Shown here: piece by piece, positions 36,641 through 48,423 of the stretch | Position numbering within the stretch: the first letter of the stretch is position 1 | Layout of the letters: every line of letters begins with the position of its first letter | Origin: Escallonia rubra | Taxonomy: Eukaryota; Streptophyta; Magnoliopsida; Escalloniales; Escalloniaceae | Reading direction: 5' to 3' | Length of the DNA: 64,000 bases | NCBI GenBank assembly: GCA_033065855.1 | Contig: JAVXUO010002638.1 | Location: 1-64,000 of the forward strand | Notes under the pieces: generated by a model | The model's database searches: none | The model's input: only the letters and a program-made list of their open reading frames with translations | What the model was told of the DNA's origin: nothing | Position numbers and translations under genes: made by a program

Positions 36641-36732
36641 CTCGATCTATCTTCTCACACTCTCCTCTTTTGTATCTCTCTTCTCTTTGGATAGTACTTG
36701 AAGAGGGATATGACTTTGTTGATCGTTTTTGC

Positions 36733-36760
36733 ATGTAATGCATTGCTTATATAGTGGTTC
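36733..36760 (-). promoter_or_regulatory. Core promoter of DAO copy b (TATA box)
   Basis: On the gene strand aaccactatataagcaatgc lies about 105 bases upstream of the ATG and matches the block upstream of copy a. Further upstream similarity fades, so distal control may differ. Confidence 0.7.
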
Positions 36761-36779
36761 TTTATGACCGAGGGCATGA

Positions 36780-38850
36780 TGTATTAATCAAGAACTTTGC
36801 ATTTTGTATATGTTAGTCTTCATTGTGATGTAATCATGCTAATGATGTTGACTATCTGGAACTTCTTCCCCGGAAGAATGCTTTTCAAAGTTGATTACCA
36901 AATTTTGTCTCTCTCTTCTTCACCTCTTAGTTTCGTAATTGGCGGTGCACGCAAAACCCTGTATTTGTAGCTTTATTCTGTTTCTTAAGCTTTTTTCTTT
37001 TGGTTGCAATTTCATGACGTTTGCCATAAATCTTGGCAACATTAGCTTAATTTGGAGATTATCAATGTAAGAGTGATTGATTTCTTTGGAGATTGTACTC
37101 AGTTATTTGCAAAACTGCACCCACATGCATCGCCTACGGCTATTCAATCAAGATTTTTGTAGTAAGTTAGCAATTTTGTAAACCTACGAGATTCTAATTG
37201 CATTTATAGAAAGATCAAGCTGCTTCCCCCATATTCAGAACACCAACTTTGGTAATGCGGTTAAGCCCCTTAGAACTCTAACCTTTGTTTTAAGCAAACC
37301 GTTGGAGGGATATACTGGTGTACTCACTTCATGGGCCAAAAACAAGTGATAGTTCATGCCAGATTACCAGGCCAAGACTCATCACAAGGCTGCTAAAATG
37401 ACTCGAAACCCATGTACTTGTGGCGGGAAAACTAAACCTTTGACTACCTGGCTAATCGAGTCCTCTTCGTTTCAGCATGCGTGATGTTATCATGCAGGTA
37501 TAAAATTGTTTCGTTCTTACGCGTAGCTTCAAGCCATGAAATTTCGATTAGTGGGTGACATTAATTTGACTATCCATGCTAAGTTCTAGAACATAACCAA
37601 TGTGCTAAATATGTCGCTTGTTCGGGGCAAGACAAGTTCAGGAAGACAAGTTACTTGCCCTCTTTCGTGTGACATCCTAACTTGTCCTCCAACATTCATA
37701 ATCTTCGTGCCCAAAGCCTATGTGACCTAGGGATCAAAACATGGCAAGATCTTTCCGACTACATCAAATCCGTGTCTGTGGAGGAAAATTTATTGGGTTG
37801 CAACCGCGCTCGAGGAAAATTTTATAATTTTCTATATAGCGACAAACGATGGTTGCTAAATATGCTTAGTGACTTTTAATTAATGACGCTAAAAGAGTGG
37901 TGCAAAAAATTGTCGCTAAAATATTTACAAAAATGTCACTTACAGTAATTAATGGTCACTATATGTGAAGGTTGTCGGCTATTCCGACTACCGTGGCTGT
38001 AACCCTCTACATATGGCACTTAAATAGTTTTTTTAGACTACTACCGAACCTAGTCTACTGAGCCAGCCGCATCGAAACGTTCATTTATCAAGTGTTTTGA
38101 GTGAACCGATCTCTGTATATGTAGGGATGTGGTATATCATATATGGCCAACCTATCAGGAAAAAAAAAGCTATTCAGGAAAGCCGGTATATCATATATAT
38201 CAAGTAGCCTACATGCATATTCGTTTTTCTAAAAGAAAAATAAAAGGCAATAACTCTGTCTCGGTCCATGTTAATTTTCTAGTGAAAGTAGAATATATTG
38301 TTAATTAGTAGTCCATTAATTGGACTATTTTTGCTTGCCCAGGACGTGCCGCTTCTACATTGTGTCTGGATACTTGTTCAGTTTTACGAATTCACTTTCA
38401 ATGTTCTGGAAGACGTTGAGCAGTAGATAAATCTATTTTCTTGAGATTTGTTACCCCAAGACCTGTCTCCAATCCAGGTTAAGCCACCCCTTATTTTGTA
38501 GTTTCTTTTTACTAGAGGAAACTCTCTTAGGGGTTAACTGCATCGTCCGTTAACTGAAATGTTATCCTTCGGATTACAGGTGATAACCGAGAACCCAAAA
38601 GTGAAGGAGCATAATTTGTATCCAAAAGTTGTTCATATAGTTGTTAACCTCCTGCAACAACATGTAGGTCTAGATTCAAATAAAGTCTTCCATGCTAAAC
38701 AGTTTTATGATTTATACTCGCCCGGGCATGCTTGAAAAGGGGGTCACGGTCACGAAAATTGTTCTAACTTCTAGAGGGAGCAAAGACATAGCCGCTTCTT
38801 GGAATGTCTCCATTCCATTACTCATGCCACAAAATTGGCATTCTTTAGGC
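36780..38850. other. Gene-free stretch upstream of DAO copy b
   Basis: No supported gene. Around 37,830-37,980 there are gcgaca/gtcgctaaa motifs like those in CACTA subterminal regions, but no CACTA terminus was seen, so this is at most a worn fragment. A small Met-started frame at 37,682-37,879 has no recognisable domain. Confidence 0.5.
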
Positions 38851-39009
38851 CATGTTTGACGCTCATTTTTTTTTTCGGTTTTGAAAATTTGAAAAAAAAG
38901 TGCGTTTGGTAACCATTTTTTTTTTCCTTCTCTAATTTAAAAAACCAGTTTTAAAACTGAAGAGTAAAAAAAAAAAAACTCCAAAAACTGGGATATAATT
39001 TTAAAAAGG

Positions 39010-39620
39010 GTTAATTAATCACGGTACCCCTGAGGTTTACCCTAAATTAGACACGGACCCCACTATCTTTGAAAATTACACTCCGCTCCAAAAATCTAGA
39101 TTTCTTTGACGGTGTTAACGGCTGGTCATAAAAAGACGTTTTTGCCCTCTCTTTTTTTGCTCATATTCTTGAGAATTTTTCATATATTCTTTTATTTCCT
39201 CCTTTATATTCCAAGAAAACCACGGATGCCCAACCATCTCCCAGTTCAACCTCACCTCCGCCGGACCCGTCTGCTCCGCCGAAGCGGGGCCGAGGACGGC
39301 CGCCCAAGGCCAAGGATCCGTCGTCTCCTGAAGCGGCTACCCCCGCCGCTCCTGCCGGGCCCACACGCCGTCACCGACAGCCAAATCCAGCCGTACCTTT
39401 CACCGAGCAGCATTGCGCCGCACATCCACGACCACCATGCCGTGACCAAAGCACCGCCCATCACCACCTCCAAGCCGCATGCTATCGCTGCTGCTGGCAT
39501 TGTATCCGGTCTTCGATGGCCGATTCCGGCTGGTGCCGAAAAAACCATTGACGGCCCCAGCAGAAATTTCGGCTACAGATGCCCAACCAATGAAATTCCG
39601 GCGATGTCGAGGATAGAAAG
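39010..39620 (+). mobile_element. MULE-like terminus next to an AT-hook-coding fragment
   Basis: The start (gggttaattaatcacggtac, then cctgaggttt, ttgaaaattacactccgctcc and gacggtgttaacgg) resembles the ends of plant Mutator-like elements. It is followed by GC-rich DNA unlike its surroundings, in which one frame reads PPKRGRGRPPKAKD (39,276-39,317), a classic AT-hook. The frame is not open to a clear start or stop. This could be a Pack-MULE with a captured HMGA/AT-hook gene piece. No opposite terminus was found, and the right side joins the degraded CACTA at about 39,620. Confidence 0.4.
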
Positions 39621-39689
39621 ATATGTTAGGGCATTAATTAACGCAACAAACATTGAGGATAGAAAGACAAAAAATTAACAACTTAAACA

Positions 39690-40985
39690 AATTGACTTAC
39701 ATCGATCCGCCGAGCAATATTTGAAACATAGTCGCCCACCGGTGCGCCTCGTCCTTGTCTTTCTTCCGCACGTGCGTATGATTATACGTCAGAGCTACGA
39801 TCTCATCCTCCTCTAGATCCAGGTGCTTGACCGCATTCAGCTGTTGGACGACGTCGTGTGCCATCGACCCCCCCCCGTGTGCGTTGTATCTTTGTTTTGT
39901 CTGTTCTCGGTCCCGCTCTTACTCTTGGCACCCCAGCCTGGATCGGCAACCTACAGATCTATCATTTGCCCCCATACAGTCGTAGATATCCATGTGGGGG
40001 ATATATCTTCATCTCCGTCATCGGGGCACCCTCGGGCAACATCTTCTTCCCCCGGTCCCGGGTGTTGTGGAGCCATTGGCGGTAATTCTTGCCGATGTAA
40101 GCAAAGAAGGCCTGCTGCCCCAGCGCCTGCTGATCAGGCGAGTCAAACGTGAACCCCTTCTATAAGGCATCCAATAACACAAATTAATTTAAATATTAAA
40201 TTCTAATTAAACAAATACTATCGCAGAAAAAAATTGTTCACCGTACCAGCCACTCCTCCCATAGGGACTCCCTCGTATTGGCATCCCAGTCCTTCCAGTA
40301 CAGGCGTGGCTCGAAGAATCGGCCCTTCACAAGAGCGCCGATCTTTGTCCTCGCCTGACTCTCCAGAATCCTGCCAAAGAAGTAAATGGATAAATTAATA
40401 CAGTTCAAATATAAATTAACACCCCAAAAATTCGTATATATAAGGCATAATGTGATTTTTTTACTTACTGGCCCTCCTGGGTGAGCGTAACTCTCTGTTT
40501 ACGCTGGAGGTTAATGCGTACCCCGCGTGTCGGGCCACGGCCTCGTCGAGATCCTACAAAACACCAACATTAATACAGTTCAAACATAATTTAAATATAA
40601 GGCTACCGAAAATTTCCTAGACACCGTTATCTACTATACCTGAGGTAGAACCCACAGAAGAAGGAGAATTAACCCGTGAGTGGGAGGAATCGGCGTCGAG
40701 CTGAGGCAACGGCTGGGGCTGAGGCTGGAGCTGGAGCTGGGGAGCCGCCTGCTGTACGCGAGGACCCTGTGTCTCGTCATCAGTGGGCAATAACGAGGTG
40801 GGACCCACCGGGGAGGATACAGCTCGGGGTCCACCCCGGCCACGAATAGCCCGTATTCTATTCATATATGAGTTCGTATAGATAAATTGCAAAGACATTA
40901 ACACATTAAAATTAATAATTTGACAGAAATCATCATCATCACTATTTGTATGAACGGAGTATAAAAACACAATATGAACCAAGTT
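39690..40985 (-). pseudogene. TNPA-like gene of CACTA 2, broken
   Basis: Counterpart of the gene at 60,784-62,393. Exons with recognisable splice borders encode the basic N-terminus (IRAIRGRGGPR, followed by P/Q-rich sequence), a short RRGRGPTRG exon, the conserved block with GRFFEPRLYWKDWD, and the exon with AFFAYIGKNYRQWLH and LDLEEDEIVALTY. A run of nine G (plus strand C, 39,868-39,876) breaks the frame, a second single-base loss occurs close to the final exon border, and the last exon is missing. Not functional. Confidence 0.8.
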
Positions 40986-41033
40986 CTAAAATGTTACTAC
41001 ATTTTTTCCGTGACGTTACAACATTACAAGTCA

Positions 41034-41955
41034 ATCATTTTCAGTTTGGGAATCATCATCATCTTCATCACTGAACTCGTCGTCCTCTTCTTCGTGGGAC
41101 TCGTCGTCCTCTTCATCTTCTAGTTCATCCACTTCATCAGTAGACTCAATCACATTATCTTCAACACTTTCCATGTCTTCCGCGTCATCATCTACGACTT
41201 CTTCTCCTACATAAAGTGTTGTTGGAAGAGAAGATCGTCGTCCTAGGTAATAAGACATGTGGTTGGTCGGCTTGAAAGGTGTCTAGCTCACTATCATATG
41301 TCACGGGCAATTTCTTGGACTTGATAACTGTATACCAATGCGATTTGGGATTGGAGACGTCCTCCGCGTAAAAGACTTGTGCAGCTTGACTAGCAAACAC
41401 AAAGGGCTCGTCTGATGCAACTCTTGACTTGACATTGACATCTACAATCCCTTGAGAGCTAACACGGATTCCTCTATTACATGTGACAGCGAACCATGTA
41501 CACTTGAACACTACCAGGCGGTTTTCGGAACCCAAATATGCTAGCTCAACAATCTCATCTAGCTCTCCATAAAAATCCATGCAATTCTCGTCATAACAGT
41601 CGCCGTTGACCAAGACTCCACTGTTTTGGGTTTGTTTTGTTCGTTCATCATCTTTTATGTTAAACCTAAACCCATTGATGATATAGCCTCCATGACATGA
41701 TGCTTGTTTATTAGGGCCTTGAGCTAGTAATTTAAAGCAGGAGGCCACTGGTCTATCGATTGACTGGACTTATTGTAGATGACGGTAAAAATTAAGGATA
41801 AATTAGGATACTAATTGGCATATAACTGTATATAACACATAATATAATTTCGTTAAAGACTTACACGCCTTCTGAACTACTGACAAATTGTGATTTCCGA
41901 TGAGATTCAAGTCCAGTGGGATCAGTGATTAAAGATTCCGCAACGAACTCACTGC
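41034..41955 (-). pseudogene. DUF4216 part of the TNP2 gene of CACTA 2
   Basis: Matches the third and fourth exons of the transposase gene at 59,670-60,605. It has the TQNSGVLVNGDCY block, LVVFKCTWF and FVFASQAAQVFYAEDV, then an acidic tail rich in DD and EE. A deletion with a frameshift near 41,235-41,265 separates the domain from its acidic tail. The small exon corresponds to about 41,865-41,952. Confidence 0.85.
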
Positions 41956-42029
41956 AAACCAATATAGTTGACACGCTTATCACACATTTCAATTATGTAC
42001 AGTTATTTTTTGAACTAAATCACATTAAC

Positions 42030-43335
42030 TTACTCAACGAATGCGAAAACTTCATCACAATTTAGAAGGGCATATATTGTTGCAGCACTGTACTCTTCAT
42101 TCGTTAGCCATTGAGTATACGTTCGGTCGAACGGACTACCTGACTGCTTGAATATTGACAATTGCCCTTCCAAATTTGTGCTTGATCCGGGGTCATTTCG
42201 GCCTAGTTGATTTAACCTTGTATCAACATCAGGCCCGAAATATTGACTACAAAAGTTTACAAGCTCTTCCATTACGTAAGCCTCCGCAATTGAGCCCTCA
42301 ACCCAAGCCTTACTGCGAACTTTTTTCTTTAAATGGAACATGAACCTGGAAGTTTAGCGAATTTAGTTTGGTGGAATATCAATGATAACATGTGACTCAT
42401 TAAGTGTAAACGAACAGCTGTAACAATTTAAAAATTACTTCTCGAAGGGATACATCCATCGATATTACACAGGTTCACCCACTTTAGCTTAATATGCCAA
42501 GTGAACAGGCAGATGCTCCATTGAATCAAAGAACGAAGTTGGGAAGATTTTCTCTAGCTTGCAAATCGTCACCACAATGTTCTTCTCAAGCACCTCCATG
42601 TTACTCACCCGGATCGTAGAAGAACATATATCTCGAAAAAAAATTAGATAATTCAGTCAAAGTCTCGCAAACAACCCGTGGCAACAGTCCCTGGAAGGCA
42701 ATAGGAATGAATCTCTCCATGAATACGTGGCAGTCGTGACTCTTCATCCCTTGGAACTTGCATTCCGATACATTGCAACAACGAGATATGTTGGACGTAA
42801 ACCCATCTGGAAGCTTCAAATTCTTAACCCACTGACAGACTTTCTCCACTTGTTTCTTGTCTAGACAGTAAGGTGCTCTCGGAAGTATTGTCCTCCCGCT
42901 GATTGTCCGAGGATGCATTTCACGGCTTACACCCAACTGTTGTAGGTCTCTTCTCGCTTTAAGGTGATCTTTCGATTTCCCCTTGAGATTCATCATTGTG
43001 TTGAACATATTATAAAAAATGTTCTTCTCAATATGCATCACATCCATGTTATTTCGGATAATGAGTGTTCCCCAGTAGGCTAACTCCCAGAAAATACAAT
43101 GTTTCCTCCAGTTGTGCTCTTTCCCGTACCCTAGAATCTTCTGATCTGGCACACCCTTGCCGTGTGGTATGTCAGTATCAAGTGCCTCCAGGTGTGAGAG
43201 CACTTCTTCACCAGATGGGTAGTCCAGTGTGACAACCTCACGCTCGATTGTCCCGTTGAACTTATCCTTCTGTTTATAGAACTGATGGTCCGGTGGCAAA
43301 AGCTTTCGATGACACCCGAACCACGAGGACTCAAT
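42030..43335 (-). pseudogene. TNP2 C-terminal half, proximal copy
   Basis: Encodes the second half of the transposase, from CHRKLLPPDHQF through NNMDVMHIEKN and SNISRCCNVSECKFQGMKSH to the DUF4218 end and the exon FHLKKKVRSKAW. About the first 450 residues seen in the intact gene at 56,949 are absent. The coding similarity stops at about 43,335 and a GTGTC satellite follows within 60 bases. Frames are interrupted near 42,600. Confidence 0.85.
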
Positions 43336-43399
43336 GCACAGTTAACAAAATTATATAAAGAATGAAAATTGATATAAAGCACCGATACCTCATATAGAG

Positions 43400-44060
43400 T
43401 GTAGGTAAGGTGTTCGACACCTACCGACACCTCCGGACACGTGTCGGACACCTACCGACACCTACGGACACGTGTTCAACACCTCCAGACACGTGTCCGA
43501 AGACATTGATTTATTTCTTAAATGCGGAACACCATGTCCGTCACCCCTTGAAGAGATGTCGGACACCTCTTAAAGAGGTGTCCATAAGTATATAGCTAAA
43601 ATGTGCATTTCGGTGTCGGTGTCGATGGGACGCGGTGTCCGTGACCTTCCGACACCTCATCGACACATCCGGACACGTGTCCGACACCTCCAGACATGTG
43701 TCTGACACCTCTCAGCGGTGTCTGAAGACATTGATTTATTTTTTAATTGCCGGACACCGTGTCGGACACCCATTGAAGAGGTGTCCATAAGTATAAAGCT
43801 AAAATGTTACATTTCGGTGTCAGTGTCGATCAGACGCGGTGTCCGTGACCTACCGACACCTCGACACCTCATCGACACATCTGGACACGTCTCCGACACC
43901 TCTCAGCGGTGTCTGAAGACATTGATTTATTTTTTAATTGCCGAACACCGTGTCGGACACCCATTGAAGAGGTGCCAGACACCCATTGAAGAGGTGTCCA
44001 CAAGTATAAAGCCAAAATATGACATTTCGGTGTCGGTGTCGATCGAACGCGGTGTCTGTG
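43400..44060. repeat. GTGTC/GACAC satellite, array 1
   Basis: Dense gtgtcc-gacac motifs in a roughly 200-bp period. The anchor cggtgtc(g/a)gtgtcgat occurs at 43,611, 43,815 and 44,028. Each period carries gaagacattgatttatttttt and attgaagaggtgtcc. Open frames here are artefacts of the repeat. Confidence 0.85.
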
Positions 44061-44382
44061 CTACCTAACATGTATCTCAATCCAATTGGGTCTTATCCTC
44101 CGTCAACAATCTCAATTCTCAAATGCTACAATCAACAATCTCAATTCTCAAATGCTCAATGAAATAAAAATTAATAAAAATCACACATTCAATCCAATTG
44201 GGTCCCATCCTCCGTCAACAATCTCAATATCTCAAATGCTCAATGCAAAATTAACAATCTAAAATCATCAATTAACAACCTAAAATTATGGTGCACAACC
44301 GCCAAGTGTACAAATAATCAGAGTGCAAATTGTGCTATTGGGGAGGGGGGGTTTACAAATATTCAGGAGGGAAGAATGGAAT

Positions 44383-45610
44383 TCAAAAGCTTGTGAAAAT
44401 CAGATATCTGATAATACCATGAGAAGTTAGCATATGTTCTGAAAGAGTAGTTAGACTTCGGTTGATTATCTTTAGACTTAACCTTGTATCAACATTAGGC
44501 CCGAAATATTGACTACAAAAGTTTACAAGCTCTTCCATTACACAAGTCTCCGCAATTGAGCCATCAACCCGAGCCTTATTGCGGACTTTTTTCTTTAAAT
44601 AAAACATGAACCTGGAAGTTTAGCGAATCTAGTTAGGTGGAATATCAATGATAACAGGTGTCGCATTAAGTGTAACGAACAACTGTAACAATTTAAATAT
44701 TACCTCTCGAAGGGATACATCCACCGATATTGCAAAGATCCACCCATCTTAGCTTCACATGCCAAGTGAACAGGCAAATGCTCTAATGAATCAAAGAACG
44801 AAGGTGGGAAGATTTTCTCCAGCCTGCAAATTGTCACCAGAATGTTCTTCTCAAGCACCTCCATGTTACTCACCCGGATCGTAGAAGTACATATATGTCG
44901 AAAAAAATGAGATAGTTCCGTCAAAGTCTCGCAAACAGCCCGTGGCAACAGTCCCTGTAAGGCAATAGGAATGAATCTCTCCACGAATACGTGGCAGTCG
45001 TGACTCTCATCCCTTGGAACTTGCATTCCGATACATTGCAATAACGAGATATGTTGGACGCCAACCCTTCCGGAAGCTTCAAATTCTTAACCCATTGACA
45101 TACTTTCTCCACTTGTTTTTTCTCTAGACAATAAGGTGCTTTCAGAAGTATCGTCCTCCCGCTGACTGTCCGAGGATACAATTCACGGCGTACACCCAAC
45201 TGTTGTAGGTCCCTTCTCACTTTAAGGTGATCTTTCGATTTCCCCTAGAGATTCATCACTGTGTTGAACATATTATCAAAAACGTTCTTCTCAATATGCA
45301 TCACATCCATGTTGTTTTGGATAATGAGTGTCCACCAGTATGCTAACTCCCAGAAAATACAATGTTTCCTCCAGTTGTGCTCTTTCTCGTACCCTGAAAT
45401 CTTCTGATCTGGCACACCCTTGCCGTGTGGTATGTCAGTATCAAGTGCCTCAAGGTGTGAGAGCACTTTTTCACCAGATGGGTAGTCCAGTGTGACAACT
45501 TCATGCTCGATAGTCCCGTCGAATTTATCCTTATGCCTACGGAACTGATGGTCCGGTGGCAAAAGCTTTCGATGACACCTGAGCCACGAGGACTTAATGC
45601 ACAGTAAGCA
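44383..45610 (-). pseudogene. TNP2 C-terminal half, duplicated copy
   Basis: Second copy of the truncated transposase half, from CHRKLLPPDHQF (about 45,580) to the exon FYLKKKVRNKARVDGSIAE. It carries its own frameshifts and stops (near 45,240 and 45,020) not shared with the proximal copy. Non-functional. Confidence 0.85.
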
Positions 45611-45659
45611 AAATTATATAAAGAATGAAAATTGATATCAAGCACCGACACCTCATATA

Positions 45660-46490
45660 GGGTGTAGGTATGGTGTCCGGCACCTACCGACACCTCCGGA
45701 CACGTGTTCGACACCTACCGACACATGTCCGACACCTCCGGACACATGTCCGAAGACATTGATTTATTTTTTAAATGCGGAACACCATGTCCGTCACCCC
45801 TTGAAGAGATATCCACAAGTATAAAGCTAAAATGTAAAATTTCGGTGTCGGTGTCGATCGGACGCGGTGTCCGTGACCTACCGACACCTCGACACCTCAT
45901 CGACACATCCGAACACGTGTCCGACACCTCTCAGCGGTGTCCACAGACATTGATTAATTTTTTAATTACGGGACACCGTGTCAGACACCCATTGAAGAGG
46001 TGTCCACAAGTATAAAGCTAAAATGCGACATTTCGGTGTCGGTGTCGATCGGACGCGGTGTCCGTGACCTACAGACACCTCGACATCTCATCGACATATC
46101 CGGACATGGTTCCGACACCTCCGGACAAGTGTCTGACACCTCTCAGCGGTGTCCGAAGACATTGATTTATTTTTTAATTGTCGGACACCCATTGAAGAGG
46201 TGTCCACAAGTATAAAGCTAAAATGTGACATTTCGGTGTCGGTGTCGATCAGACGCGGTGTCCGTGACCTACCGAAACCTCAACACCTCATCGACACATC
46301 CGGACACGTGTCCGACACCTCTCAGCGGTGTCCGAAGACATTGATTTATTTTTTAATTGCCGAACACCGTGTCGGACACCCATTGAAGAAGAGGTGTCGA
46401 ACACCTCTTGAAGAGGTGTCCACAAGTATAAAGCCAAAATATGACATTTTAGTGTCGGTGTCGATCAGACGCAGTGTCCGTGCTACCTAA
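45660..46490. repeat. GTGTC/GACAC satellite, array 2
   Basis: Same satellite as at 43,400-44,060, with anchors at 45,843, 46,034, 46,234 and about 46,451. It thus holds about four periods against three in array 1, which indicates copy-number change after the duplication. Confidence 0.85.
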
Positions 46491-46884
46491 CAGATATCTC
46501 AATCCAAATGGGTCTCATCCTCCGTCAACAATCTCAATTCTCAAATGCTCAATAAAATAAAAATTAATAAAAATCACACATTCAATCCAATTGGGGCCCA
46601 TCCTTCGTCAACAATCTCAATATCTTAAATGCTCAATGCTAAATTAACAATCTAAAATCATCAATGAACAACCTAAAATTAAGGTGCACAACCGCCAAGT
46701 ACACAAATAATCAGAGTGCAAATTGTGCTATTGAGGGGGGGGGGGGGGGGTTTAGCAAATATTCAGGATGGAAGAATCGAATTCAAAACCTTGTGAAAAT
46801 CAGATATCTGATAATACCATGAGAAGTTACCATTTGTTTTGAAAGAGTGAGCAGTTGGACTTTGGTTGATTAGCTTAAGACTTA

Positions 46885-48092
46885 TTAAATTATTTTCTTG
46901 AATATAATTTCTCCTTTCTGGGTAGGGTGGGTAGGGTATATGTAGACTATTGTATTTTGATCATGACCATGATAACGTTGACCAGTTGGACTAGAACTGT
47001 TACAGCCTCTCTAGTCCAATTTAAAGGAGTCTTTGTTCAACTGAACATGTGCCCAAGTGATAGCTATTTGATATGTTTCTTTGTCACTCCTTTGGAAGTT
47101 AGGCAGATTAAAACTTGATTAGGCAAACTAAAGATTATCTAAGTTGAAGGCATGATGCTTAATTTCATTTTTATTACTTGAAACATATCTCTTGGTTGTG
47201 ATTGTCCCTAGGGTTTGTTAATGCCTTTCACATTATATATATTTTTTAATTTTATCTCAATATATTAACGCTTTGAAAAAATAAAACGAATGTATTTTGT
47301 TAATTTTTATGGTTAAGGAGTATCATTGCAACCTTTGGGCTATTGTCAACTATGTATCTGAACATTTGGTTTTGAACCAAATAAGTTCAATAACTAATGG
47401 GCCTTAGAAATTTTAAATGATAAGACTTGCAATGTGAGAAATAAGCCATCAACATATACACGTGGACCTAATCACTTTTCTTCTTCTTTTTTTCTTTTTT
47501 TTCATCCTCTTCTCCAATGCACAGCCGCCAAAGCAACAACCATTGTCACCGCATCACAATCTCCATCATCTCCAAGACAGACCAATCTCATCTCATATAA
47601 TTAGTAAAATCTTTACTCAAAAACCACAAAAAGCCCCAAAGACACAAAAATACTCCACCAGAATTGAAACATCAAAATCGAAGACGACGAAATAAAACAC
47701 CAAATCCAATTTGAACAAAATAACCTAGTACGTAAATCAGATCATAAATGAAACCAAAATCCTAAACTCAACATAAATCACGAGATTCATACATCCAAGT
47801 ATGTGTATATAACTGTGATGAATGAACAGCTGGTTAGGGTTTTGACGAGTGGCGGCGGCACCGACGGTGACGATGTTTGGCGCTTAGTGGCACAGAAACG
47901 CAGGTGGCGCGGATATTGACAATGGCCGTGGATGACAGAGCCAAGTAATTAGGGCTAGAGGTGGCGCGGCGTCGGGTGGTGGGTTGCTGTAGATGTCCTC
48001 GCTAGAGTAAGAACGCCGGTGAGATATAATTAAGACAGAGAGAGAAACGGGAGAAAGAAAAGAAAGAAAGGGGATCTGAGATTAAAGACAAG
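46885..48092. other. Leader region of CACTA 2, no intact gene
   Basis: Matches the 5' leader side of the inner element near its terminus (gggatctgag reads as the counterpart of cagatcccct). A Met-started frame at 47,462-47,695 begins with a hydrophobic run, but this comes from a ctt/ttt-rich tract and I do not regard it as a gene. Confidence 0.5.
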
Positions 48093-48423
48093 ACTTTTAG
48101 CGACGGGACGACGCCGTTGGTAAAAGTCTATTTTCACCGATGGAATTTTTAACGACGGAATAATTCCGTCACTTAAATGTTTTTTAAAAATTATCGAAAA
48201 TTATAAATTTTTATAAGGTATCTAGCGACGGTTTTGTCCGTCTGTAAAAGTTCGTCTGTAAATGTCCGTTGGCAAATACTTTTACCGACAAATACTTCCG
48301 TCGTTAAAAAGTTTCATCGACGGTTTTTTATCGATGACAGAGTCCGTCGTTGAAAGGGGTTTTAGCGACGGAATACGTTCCGTCGCTAAAAATCGGTCGC
48401 TGAATCCGTCTTTTCTTGTAGTG
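48093..48423 (-). repeat. Subterminal repeats and TIR of CACTA 2
   Basis: At least six tttagcgacgg / ccgtcgctaaa-type motifs, several as inverted pairs, then the terminus ttttcttgtagtg ending at 48,423. On the - strand this is the transposase-side end of the element. Confidence 0.9.

Larger units (their letters stand above)
42214..46882 (-). repeat. Tandem duplication of ~2.3 kb inside CACTA 2
   Basis: Unit 1 (about 42,214-44,478) and unit 2 (about 44,479-46,882) share, in order, a TNP2 half, the deletion junction, a GTGTC satellite, a tccgtcaacaatctcaatt stretch and gaaaatcagatatctgataa. Both start at aaccttgtatcaacat. Unit 2 is longer, largely through extra satellite copies. Confidence 0.85.
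39620..48423 (-). mobile_element. Degraded CACTA element 2 (- strand)
   Basis: Its transposase-side terminus is intact at 48,423 (ttttcttgtagtg) with a gcgacgga-rich subterminal block (48,093-48,410) and flank att. Reading leftward on the - strand it matches the inner CACTA at 52,895-63,041 in order: leader, satellite, TNP2 part, DUF4216 part, TNPA-like exons. Similarity ends at about 39,620, before the last TNPA exon, so the other terminus is lost. Internal deletion, tandem duplication and frameshifts make it non-autonomous. Confidence 0.85.

Noticed and set aside
37830..37980. gtcgctaaa-rich stretch that might be a CACTA end
   Set aside because: No CACTACAAGAAA-type terminus or target duplication nearby; at best a degraded fragment.
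43410..46490. Several Ser/Thr/Pro-rich frames on both strands
   Set aside because: They are readings of the GTGTC/GACAC satellite in different frames.
47462..47695. Frame with a signal-peptide-like start
   Set aside because: The hydrophobic run is a ttc/ttt low-complexity tract, and the rest is not conserved in the inner CACTA.
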